Below the pieces are notes generated by a model. That model was not told the DNA's origin and did not search any database. It saw only the letters and a program-made list of their open reading frames with translations. This document shows, in pieces, positions 1 through 6,098 of a stretch of DNA of 10,062 nucleotides. Both the position numbers and the translations under genes were made by a program. The stretch lies in the NCBI GenBank assembly GCA_000434635.1, contig HF988128.1, positions 1-10,062 of the forward strand, given 5' to 3'. Positions within the stretch are counted from its first letter, which is position 1. Each line of letters opens with the position of its first letter. This DNA is from Firmicutes bacterium CAG:110. GTDB taxonomy: Bacteria; Bacillota; Clostridia; Oscillospirales; Oscillospiraceae.

Positions 1-342
1 GTCGGAATGGTCATATAAGGCAAGGATGTACAGCACCTGGGCTTCCCGGACACGGCTGGGCATATCCGCATCCCGCAGAGCGGTCTGGATGGCGTTCATG
101 GTGTCCTCTACCTGCTGAAGCATTTGCCGGTCGCCGTCGGACATCTCCTCCACGATCTGCTCCTGGAGCGCGCCAACATCCAGTTTCAGGGTCCCGCTGA
201 ATACGGTGATGATGGCCGCCATTGGCATGAACAGGGCAACGATCACAACCAGAATCGCCATTGCCGCTTTCTTCAGTGTCTTTTTGTCCGACAGCAGCGC
301 GACCGCTATCTTTTTGAGCGCCGCGCCGACGGTTACGCTCAT
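1..342 (-). CDS. N-terminal part of a membrane-anchored T4SS cell-wall hydrolase (CD1108-like), 3' end outside the window
   Basis: The first 114 residues are visible and the frame is open to the left edge. Translation begins MSVTVGAALKKIAVALLSDK. A basic stretch (residues 10-25) is followed by one membrane helix (about 26-48), then a charged, helical, extracytoplasmic-looking region (about 55-114) ending AQVLYILALYDHSD. No catalytic domain lies in the visible part. In CD1108-type conjugation modules the gene directly after virB4 has this kind of N-terminus and carries a lysozyme-like and/or NlpC/P60 or CHAP domain further on, which opens peptidoglycan for the channel (a VirB1-like role). The assignment therefore rests on position and N-terminal resemblance as I remember the family. 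The ATG shares one base with the virB4 stop (TGATG), and a GGGAGG site six bases upstream lies inside the end of virB4, so the start is secure and translation is probably coupled. Confidence 0.65.
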   Translation of the reverse strand, partial: MSVTVGAALKKIAVALLSDKKTLKKAAMAILVVIVALFMPMAAIITVFSGTLKLDVGALQEQIVEEMSDGDRQMLQQVEDTMNAIQTALRDADMPSRVREAQVLYILALYDHSD

Positions 343-2180
343 CAGCGGCCTCCCGCTTTCCCGAACAGAGCTTCCTTGTAGTCCGGCACCTGCACCTGCA
401 GATAGTACCGCTCCCCGCCGCAGCGGTACAGGCATACGCCGCGGTCAGGATTGCGGATCAGCTCATACTCCGCCTCATCCACCTGCAGGGCATCCATATA
501 GTCCTTTGGGTTGATGGCGCCGGGATAGAACAGGAACTGGTGGGTGGGAATGGAGAACATGGGCTTTGTGAACTCCCGGATGGAGGGAATCAGGAAATCC
601 TCAATGTTCTGAGACGCCAGCACCACACAGGAATCCTTCTTCCGGACGCGCTTCATGGAGTTGCGGATGTACTCAATGGCAGTCTGGTTGGTCAGGAACA
701 GGTACAGCTCGTCGATAGCAGCTACGCTGTCGCCAATGCCTATCAGCCGATTGCTCATATACGACAGGATGTTGAACAGGATGGCATCCTTCAGGCGTTT
801 GTTGGTGTCCATAAGCCCCTTTACGCCGAAGCACAGGAACTTATCGTCCACAATGTTGGTGTGGCCGTTAAAGTACCGGCTTTCCGAGCCGACGCACATG
901 GAGTGGATACCGAGGCAGATCTCCCGGAGCATCTCCTGGGTGTACAGATGCTTTCCGCCGGGGTCGTATTCCAGATACTCCTTCTGGCACAGCCAATAGA
1001 ATTCCGCCATGACAGGATAGTGAATAGGGCTGAGGGCGGAAAAGTCCGTGCTGTCCGTAATGCCCCGCTGGGCATACAGCTTTTCCAGCAGGATCTCCAT
1101 GGTGTCCACCTGAGCATCCGTAAAATCCTTGTAGCTGCGGAAAAAGTCCTTAAGGAAGGCAATGTGCTGGCTCAGCCGGGTGACCTTCCGGAAGGCTTCA
1201 GGACTCTCCCCATCTGTGTCAGGTTCTTCCGCATCCACAGACCATACTTTCGGCTCCAATGGGTTGATGATGTACTCTCCGGTCATATAGTCCACATAAC
1301 AGCCGCCCAGATTCCGGGTCAGATCCTCATATTCCGCTTCCACATCCAGACAGATCACCGCCTTGCCGGATTCCCGGAAATTGGTCAGCAGCAGCTTCAT
1401 CAGGTAGGATTTTCCCTGCCCGGAGTTGCCCAGAATCAGGGCACTGCCGTTGGTCTTGTCATTGCTGCGGCGGTCAAGATCCACCAGAATATTGGTGCCG
1501 TACTTGTCCCTGCCTACATAGAAGCCCTTGGGGTCGGTCTTACCGGAAAAGCTCAAAGGATACATATTGGCGACGGAACCGGCAGGCAGTACCCGTTCAT
1601 ACTGGTCGCCAAACTGGTTCCGGCCAAAGGGCAGCACAGACAGAAAGCCTTCCTGCTGCCGCAGGGTCAGCTTGTCCACCGTGATCTTGGCGCGGGTCAG
1701 CTCCATGGCGATCTGGGACTGAAGCTGCTCCAGCGTTTCCATGCTTCTGGCCTTCAGCTCCATGTACACACTGCAATGAAGCAGAATTTCCCGGTTGTTG
1801 CGCATGGTAGCGAGAAGTGTCTGCACATCCTGCAAATTTCCCTCTGCCTCCATGGCCTGGGTGATGTCGTGATCTCCCGCCATGAGCCGGTTTTTCCGGG
1901 CGGCATTGTTCACGATCTGCTTTTCCTCCACCGGCGTGACCCGGCGGTGGTACAGCCGCAGGGTGACCCCGGTACGGTCGGCAAGCTGCGCCAAAATCGC
2001 CTGTTCCTCGGTCGTAGGCGGGTACTCCCGAATGACCCACACGCAGCGGTAGGTGTCGCCGACAATGTAGTAATTGGCGAAGAATTTCATTGTTCCCGGT
2101 AGGATACAATCAAAGAAATCCTTGGTACGGACTCCCGTGTCCCCATTCTGCACCTTCTTTTTCCGTCCAAACAGGCTCAT
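342..2180 (-). CDS. virB4: VirB4-family conjugal transfer ATPase (TraE/CD1110-like)
   Basis: This 612-residue protein is the cytoplasmic motor ATPase of the type IV secretion system, which powers channel assembly and transfer. Walker A is GNSGQGKS (residues 251-258). Walker B is VAAIDE (485-491), with D490 and the catalytic-type E491. A further conserved segment, VVLASQNIEDFL (519-530), fits the sensor region of VirB4/TraE ATPases. Residues 20-230 form the N-terminal domain, ending in the family-typical GRDKYGTNILVDLD stretch just before the ATPase core. The length matches the short VirB4 type in Clostridia ICEs, and all core motifs are intact. The ATG at 2180 overlaps the previous gene's stop by four bases (ATGA), and a GGGGAGGG site lies upstream. 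The C-terminus reads LFGKAGGR and is directly followed by the next gene. Its neighbours (PrgI, VirB6-like and VirB2-like proteins) support the T4SS role. Confidence 0.95.
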   Translation of the reverse strand: MSLFGRKKKVQNGDTGVRTKDFFDCILPGTMKFFANYYIVGDTYRCVWVIREYPPTTEEQAILAQLADRTGVTLRLYHRRVTPVEEKQIVNNAARKNRLMAGDHDITQAMEAEGNLQDVQTLLATMRNNREILLHCSVYMELKARSMETLEQLQSQIAMELTRAKITVDKLTLRQQEGFLSVLPFGRNQFGDQYERVLPAGSVANMYPLSFSGKTDPKGFYVGRDKYGTNILVDLDRRSNDKTNGSALILGNSGQGKSYLMKLLLTNFRESGKAVICLDVEAEYEDLTRNLGGCYVDYMTGEYIINPLEPKVWSVDAEEPDTDGESPEAFRKVTRLSQHIAFLKDFFRSYKDFTDAQVDTMEILLEKLYAQRGITDSTDFSALSPIHYPVMAEFYWLCQKEYLEYDPGGKHLYTQEMLREICLGIHSMCVGSESRYFNGHTNIVDDKFLCFGVKGLMDTNKRLKDAILFNILSYMSNRLIGIGDSVAAIDELYLFLTNQTAIEYIRNSMKRVRKKDSCVVLASQNIEDFLIPSIREFTKPMFSIPTHQFLFYPGAINPKDYMDALQVDEAEYELIRNPDRGVCLYRCGGERYYLQVQVPDYKEALFGKAGGR

Positions 2181-2776
2181 GCTTTCTTCCCTCCCCGCAC
2201 ATACTGCGCCCCGTCCACATCCGGCATCCGGTCACCGTCCATGGAAGCACCGAAATAGATGGCAAGGAACCGTTTGATATCCGCTTTCTTCATCCGCTGC
2301 ACCTCAAAGCCCGCCCCTGCCAGCTGCTTGTGAGTCTCATTTGCCAGACTCAGCACCTGTTCAGGCTTCCAGCCAGAGCAGCGGCGCAGGAACACGAACT
2401 GCCGGGCAGTGGACATCTCCGCCTGCAGCTCGGTCAGCATCTCTCCATCCTGATGCAGAAGCCGCCGGACACAGGCGTTGCGCTCCTCCCGCTCCCGCTG
2501 GCGAAGGTACGCCTTGTTTGCGTCAAAGCATTCACAGGAATCCGTACAGACGATCTCCAGATCCGGCATCACCGTCAGGGCGGTTTGCAGGTTGTGAATC
2601 TTCACGTCGATATTGGATGCGGACAGCACCGAAATATTGACGGGGGATACCCGGAAAAACAGCAGCTCCCCGGCTGTAGTGGCAAGGCCATACCGGGTAA
2701 AGCCGTAAATACCCATAAGCTCCTGTACGGAACGCCCCCGCTGCCGCTTTTTCTCCTTTCGCTTTTTGTCTTTCAT
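2177..2776 (-). CDS. Conserved T4SS-operon protein of unknown function, possibly related to a VirB4 N-terminal domain
   Basis: This soluble protein has 199 residues. It starts with a very basic stretch (residues 2-15, mostly Lys and Arg) and has no signal peptide or membrane helix. After that come a beta-rich part (about 27-80, including the segment VNISVLSASNIDVKIHNL), a charged helical part (about 84-122), a strand ARQFVFLRR (124-132), and a helical C-terminus. I see no nucleotide-binding motif. The alternation of strands, the long charged helix and the RQFVFLRR-type strand resemble the N-terminal domain of VirB4/TraE ATPases. It could therefore be a detached accessory copy of that domain, but this is inference from pattern only. 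The position between prgI and virB4 is shared by related elements, as I recall them. The ATG is three bases after the prgI stop, with GGAG seven bases upstream. The stop overlaps the virB4 start (ATGA), pointing to coupled translation with the ATPase. Confidence 0.8.
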   Translation of the reverse strand: MKDKKRKEKKRQRGRSVQELMGIYGFTRYGLATTAGELLFFRVSPVNISVLSASNIDVKIHNLQTALTVMPDLEIVCTDSCECFDANKAYLRQREREERNACVRRLLHQDGEMLTELQAEMSTARQFVFLRRCSGWKPEQVLSLANETHKQLAGAGFEVQRMKKADIKRFLAIYFGASMDGDRMPDVDGAQYVRGGKKA

Positions 2777-2779
2777 TTT

Positions 2780-3040
2780 TCATCTCCATTCGTAGTATTT
2801 CTGGCTGGTCACAAAATGCCGGACGGCGTAGCCCAGATAGTTCATGACGGTGGTATCCTCCATGCGGATGGTCATGAATGCAAAGCACAGCGCCCCCGCC
2901 AGAGGGAACAGCAGTCCCGAATGCACCAGCAGCACCACCGACAGCAGAGCCGCGATGGCCAGAATCACAAAATCCCGCATCCCCCAAAGCCACAGGTGGG
3001 GCTTGGCCTTCAGGTTCTGCGGGTAGATATAGGTTTTCAT
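2780..3040 (-). CDS. prgI: PrgI-family T4SS inner-membrane protein (CD1111-like)
   Basis: This 86-residue protein begins MKTYIYPQNLKAKPHLWLW. Two membrane helices lie close together (about 22-40 and 43-59), followed by a short polar tail ending SQKYYEWR. The size, the YIYPQNLK start and the position between the VirB6-like and VirB4 genes match the PrgI family, small membrane proteins of Gram-positive conjugation systems often treated as VirB3-like partners of VirB4. I chose the ATG at 3040 because GAGG lies six bases upstream. A GTG at 3052 in the same frame overlaps the upstream stop (GTGA) and would add four residues, but it has no good ribosome binding site. The window shows no other control element here. 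Confidence 0.88.
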   Translation of the reverse strand: MKTYIYPQNLKAKPHLWLWGMRDFVILAIAALLSVVLLVHSGLLFPLAGALCFAFMTIRMEDTTVMNYLGYAVRHFVTSQKYYEWR

Positions 3041-3048
3041 AGGTGTCC

Positions 3049-3975
3049 TCACTTTCTCATCAGGTTCTTCGCCAGATTGATTGCCGAGGAGGTGCTGTAC
3101 ACCATACTGGATACATTTACCCGGACGCTGGAATCCAGGCCGAACTGCTGAGCGATCCGCGGCACCTCATTGGCGGTTAACATAATTCCAAGTCCCATCA
3201 GCATACTGTCCTGCAAGGTCAGCATCCCAAGGAACAGCAGCGTGGTCTGCAAAAAGGCCGTCAGGCAAATTGCCATGACCTGCTTGCACCACTGGTTGAA
3301 GCCATCCGTATACCCGCGGGGTACGCTGAACATATACAGCGACCCCACCGCGATCTGGATCAGCAGGATACCGCCCCGCTTGATATTGGCGAAGAACACC
3401 TTGATGGTACAGTAGGAAAAGGCCAGCAAAAAGAACAGCAGCTTCAGCACAGGCTCCGACGGCGTTCCCAGCCGAAACACCGCGCGCAGAATAAACACCG
3501 CGATTTCCCCGATTGTGGTACCTTGGGCGCTGGAGAAGATTCGGGTCAGGTCACCGGCGAAGCTGTTTTGCAGGGAAACACAGAACTTATACAACTCCAC
3601 CGGGAGTACGCCTATCAGCGCGCAGGCAAAGAAGCCTTTCAGCACATTCAGCGCAGCACCCTTGATACTGACCCTGCCGGACTGCGACTCTATAGCCACC
3701 TCGAACACAGCGCCGACCACCCCCACCGTGAAAAGTGCCCAGCCGAAGAGGGTGAACAGCCGCACCACAGCGTTCACCCAGCTGAGGCTGAAAATCTCAG
3801 CGCCCATATTGTTCATGCTGGTGAACAGGTCTGCCACCGCGTCGAAGACCGTGTTGTAGATCCACTCTACCAGCGCGTTCCAGATATCCACGGCGATGTC
3901 CGCGCCGACCCCCTCGAACACCACGCTCAGGGCGTCTCCCAGCCCTGAGAGGATATCTCCTAACCAGTCAAACAA
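3049..3975 (-). CDS. VirB6/TrbL-like polytopic conjugal transfer protein (CD1112-like)
   Basis: This 308-residue integral membrane protein is the likely inner-membrane channel component of the T4SS. An amphipathic N-terminal part (residues 1-60, starting FDWLGDILSGLGDAL) precedes about five to six hydrophobic segments, near 69-95, 108-128, 155-168, 174-196, 200-218 and 232-262. The tail (263-308) is polar, with the segment NEVPRIAQQFGLDSS. The layout, length and neighbours match the VirB6/TrbL-like family of Clostridia ICEs. The start is TTG at 3975. An in-frame TGA at 3982-3984 rules out any longer form, and GGTGA six bases upstream is a usable ribosome binding site. The residues after the TTG also match the family's expected beginning. 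The gap to the upstream VirB2-like gene is 23 bases. Its TGA stop at 3049-3051 overlaps a GTG that could be read as an alternative prgI start. Confidence 0.88.
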   Translation of the reverse strand: MFDWLGDILSGLGDALSVVFEGVGADIAVDIWNALVEWIYNTVFDAVADLFTSMNNMGAEIFSLSWVNAVVRLFTLFGWALFTVGVVGAVFEVAIESQSGRVSIKGAALNVLKGFFACALIGVLPVELYKFCVSLQNSFAGDLTRIFSSAQGTTIGEIAVFILRAVFRLGTPSEPVLKLLFFLLAFSYCTIKVFFANIKRGGILLIQIAVGSLYMFSVPRGYTDGFNQWCKQVMAICLTAFLQTTLLFLGMLTLQDSMLMGLGIMLTANEVPRIAQQFGLDSSVRVNVSSMVYSTSSAINLAKNLMRK

Positions 3976-3998
3976 AGGCTGTCACCGTTTTCCCTTTC

Positions 3999-4340
3999 TC
4001 AGCCAAGGATACTCCAGATATAGCTGGGTGCCGTCAGGGCGAACAGCAGGCAGGCAAACAAAATCGCCGGTGCGGTAAACTCAAACTGTCCGTGTTTGCG
4101 GTAGTCCATATACGCCGTTGCGATCTTGACGAACAGCAGGACCGCCAGGATCATGTCAATGACGGGGAACACTACGTTGTTGACAATGGTCTGCACCTGT
4201 CCTTTGGCCGCATTCCAGGTGCCTTCAATGGCGCCGGACACATTGCTTGCAGCGGCGCTGGCGGGAATGGCCATAAACGCCGCGAGCAGGGTCAGGACAC
4301 AGAGCATGGTGAGCAGTCTTACAATTCTTTTCTTCTTCAT
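3999..4340 (-). CDS. VirB2-like small membrane protein with signal peptide (DUF3852-like)
   Basis: This 113-residue protein has a clear signal peptide: MKKKRIVRLL, a hydrophobic core, and a likely cleavage after ASA (residue 29). The mature part has a short amphipathic stretch (31-53), a first membrane helix (about 57-78), the charged loop DYRKHGQFEF (79-88) and a second helix (about 89-112). A processed N-terminus followed by two helices and a short basic loop is the VirB2/TrbC pilin layout. The segments AIEGTWNAAKGQ and DYRKHGQFEFTAPAILFACL are what I remember for the DUF3852 family found at this spot in Clostridia ICEs. Whether it forms a conjugative pilus or only a channel part is unknown. 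The ATG overlaps the upstream sortase stop (ATGA), with GGAGG four bases before it. Confidence 0.8.
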   Translation of the reverse strand: MKKKRIVRLLTMLCVLTLLAAFMAIPASAAASNVSGAIEGTWNAAKGQVQTIVNNVVFPVIDMILAVLLFVKIATAYMDYRKHGQFEFTAPAILFACLLFALTAPSYIWSILG

Positions 4341-5119
4341 GAAACCTCCATTTCGTAATCGCGCTCACAGAATACCAGATACCGCTGCTTTCCTCCGGAA
4401 GCAGGCGGATGGCAGGTGAGCAGGGTTAATAATTCATGACCCGGCTGGATGAGAATGGCTTCCACATCATTGGGCGATATCACCCTCACTTCTGATACTT
4501 TGTAATTCAGCGTCTCCCATAGATTGGTAACGGTGACGGTATCTCCCGGTTCCAGCTGGTTGATGTACAGAAAATATGCCGCGCCGTTCCATCCCCGATG
4601 TCCGGCAAGGACACAGTTGGTATCGCTGCCGCCTATGGGCAGACTGGTCTGTCCCATAACTGCCGCACCGGCTGCCATATTTTCTTTTGTGGCACCCATA
4701 TAGATTGGCATTTGTAAATCCAGCTTTGGAATGGAGAGAACGCCAAACACTTCACTGTCCAGACCATAGTCGGAAAGCCGGAAACAGACGTCTTCATAAG
4801 CAGAAGGGTCGGACAGCCCTTTCTGCCCCTCCCGGAAGATGGCTTCGTTATAGGCTTTCATATCCAGCCAGAGTTGGGAGTACTGTTCCGGCACATTGGA
4901 TTTCTCGCTCTCCGGCTCCTCCGGAATGACGTGGGAATTCTCCTCCGCTGTTCTCTCTGCGTCTTCCTCCAACAGAAGCAGGAAGTCCTCTGAATCCCTG
5001 TGCATGGTTCGTTCAACCCATAATCCGTTAAGAGACGGATAAAGAATCGTTCCGCCGCCGAACAGCAGAAGCAAAATTACCAAAATCACAAAAAGGATCT
5101 TTCCCTTACTTTCTGACAT
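4337..5119 (-). CDS. Sortase (class C-like, no C-terminal membrane anchor)
   Basis: This 260-residue cysteine transpeptidase is anchored by one N-terminal membrane helix (about 8-27). An acidic linker follows (41-75, rich in Glu and Asp), then the sortase beta-barrel (about 122-253). The catalytic residues are visible: H174 in AGHRG, C236 in LLTCHPP and R246 in KQRYLVF. A stretch GLSDPSAYED (101-110) lies where class C sortases carry the lid that plugs the active site. It has the Asp-Pro pair, but Ser in place of the usual aromatic residue. The protein ends EMEVS with no C-terminal helix, unlike the preceding sortase, so it may do a different job: a second pilin linkage, adhesin attachment or transfer to the cell wall. 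The start overlaps the first sortase by 14 nt, with GGAGG five bases before the ATG. The stop is coupled to the VirB2-like gene. Confidence 0.9.
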   Translation of the reverse strand: MSESKGKILFVILVILLLLFGGGTILYPSLNGLWVERTMHRDSEDFLLLLEEDAERTAEENSHVIPEEPESEKSNVPEQYSQLWLDMKAYNEAIFREGQKGLSDPSAYEDVCFRLSDYGLDSEVFGVLSIPKLDLQMPIYMGATKENMAAGAAVMGQTSLPIGGSDTNCVLAGHRGWNGAAYFLYINQLEPGDTVTVTNLWETLNYKVSEVRVISPNDVEAILIQPGHELLTLLTCHPPASGGKQRYLVFCERDYEMEVS

Positions 5120-6005
5120 AGCGCCCTCCTTTCCTATGGACTGCCCTTCCTCTGTTTCTCCGGATATACAGCACCGCGCCTGCCACCAGCGTCAGGAAAA
5201 CCATCGCTGCCAGCCCCAGACGAACACCAAGCCAATACTGTTTCTCCCAGTTGGAATCCGTATTTTCCTCATGCGGAACAGCAGAAGCCTCTGTTTCTTC
5301 CGTCGGGACATACGGGATGCGGCTTCCCTGTACCAGCAGGCGGTGGGTATTTACGCCGGTAGGCGTACAGGTCACCAGCGTACACAGATCCTCACCGGGT
5401 TCAATTCCCAGATAGGTGGTATCATGGGGCAGAACCGTATGAATTTCCCTTACCTCATAGGCAAGGGTTTCATCCAGAACATGCAGATAGAAAATATCCC
5501 CCTCCCGCAGCTGCTCCAGATCCGTGAACATCTTCTGGGAAGCCATGCCGCTGTGACCGGTAATGATGGTATGGGTGCTTTCTCCGCCCACCGGCAAAGA
5601 GGAACCCAGCAGGTGTCCCGTTCCCCTGTCCAGAGAATCCGCGCCTGTTCCATGGTAGATGGGAAGGTCTGCGCCAATTTTCGGTATTTCCACATACCCC
5701 ATTATCCCGCTTCCACTTACATTCAGTTGGTTAACATAATCTTCCGCAGCAAGTCGAATGGATTTCTGCGAGTAGGCTTCCTCCGCAGCCCCGGGGGTAA
5801 TGGTTTTGTTGTACGCCACCGCTTTTTCCCGGATGCTGTCCAACTTGGCGGTGTCCGTCTGTTCCAACACTTCCCGGTATTCGGTCTGTATCCTGGATTG
5901 GTGCCGCCCGATATACCAGTTGCTGACAACGGGATACATCGTCAGCCCCAATGCCAGCAGAAACAGCACAGCCGCCAGAAGTATCTGCAAATATCCCCGC
6001 TTCAC
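5106..6005 (-). CDS. Class C pilus sortase
   Basis: This 299-residue enzyme polymerises pilins by joining the cleaved LPXTG threonine to a lysine of the next subunit. Residues 5-24 form an N-terminal membrane helix followed by YPVVSNWY, a class C hallmark. The catalytic residues are H151 (ITGHSG), C213 (TLVTCTP) and R222 (THRLLV), and the TCTPTGVNTHRLLV block is typical of pilin sortases. A second helix (about 261-281) and a basic tail complete the class C layout. The lid region (about 64-90) shows no Asp-Pro-aromatic motif, so the lid is atypical or absent. I chose GTG at 6005 because GGGGAGG lies exactly six bases upstream. An ATG at 6023 would add six residues, but it sits three bases from a strong hairpin that would block its ribosome binding site. 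The gene follows the pilin after a 74-nt gap. Confidence 0.9.
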   Translation of the reverse strand: MKRGYLQILLAAVLFLLALGLTMYPVVSNWYIGRHQSRIQTEYREVLEQTDTAKLDSIREKAVAYNKTITPGAAEEAYSQKSIRLAAEDYVNQLNVSGSGIMGYVEIPKIGADLPIYHGTGADSLDRGTGHLLGSSLPVGGESTHTIITGHSGMASQKMFTDLEQLREGDIFYLHVLDETLAYEVREIHTVLPHDTTYLGIEPGEDLCTLVTCTPTGVNTHRLLVQGSRIPYVPTEETEASAVPHEENTDSNWEKQYWLGVRLGLAAMVFLTLVAGAVLYIRRNRGRAVHRKGGRYVRK

Positions 6006-6011
6006 GTTCTT

Positions 6012-6018
6012 CCTCCCC
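6012..6018 (-). promoter_or_regulatory. Ribosome binding site deciding the class C sortase start
   Basis: On the minus strand this reads GGGGAGG and is six bases from the GTG at 6005. It is much stronger than anything before the ATG at 6023, whose upstream bases belong to the arm of a hairpin. It is the main reason for calling the GTG start. Confidence 0.6.
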
Positions 6019-6026
6019 GACATGAC

Positions 6027-6055
6027 ACTGCCCCGGAAGGATTTTCCGGGGCAGT
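6027..6055 (-). promoter_or_regulatory. Perfect 12-bp hairpin between pilin and sortase genes
   Basis: The arms at 6027-6038 (ACTGCCCCGGAA) and 6044-6055 (TTCCGGGGCAGT) are exact reverse complements around a five-base loop. The stem is GC-rich and should form a stable RNA hairpin. No run of T follows on either strand, so it is not a classic intrinsic terminator. It starts 24 bases after the pilin stop codon and ends before the sortase start. Such a position suits a 3' stabiliser or partial attenuator that keeps pilin mRNA more abundant than the downstream sortase and T4SS message. That role is inferred; the structure itself is seen directly. Confidence 0.7.
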
Positions 6056-6060
6056 ACAAT

Positions 6061-6098
6061 TTACTTGAATTTCTTCCGGTTACTTGAATCTCTTCCGG
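6061..6098 (-). repeat. 19-bp tandem repeat copying the pilin 3' end
   Basis: Two adjacent 19-base units (6061-6079 and 6080-6098) agree at 18 of 19 positions. The unit at 6080-6098 is the real end of the pilin gene (codons for the last residues plus the TAA stop). The second unit lies just past the stop and differs by one base. Read in the equivalent frame it would encode RKKFK-stop, against RKRFK-stop in the gene. It may be a local duplication or a recombination scar. Confidence 0.85.

Noticed and set aside
540..2102. Plus-strand open frame of 520 codons
   Set aside because: It lies wholly antisense to virB4, whose Walker motifs are clear. The translation is low in complexity, rich in His, Gln and Gly, and shows no domain; it is a shadow of codon bias.
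2090..3151. Plus-strand open frame of 353 codons
   Set aside because: It runs antisense across three well-supported genes and their overlaps, with no recognisable motif.
6027..6055. Intrinsic terminator
   Set aside because: The stem is strong, but no T run follows on either strand, so I list it as a hairpin of uncertain role.
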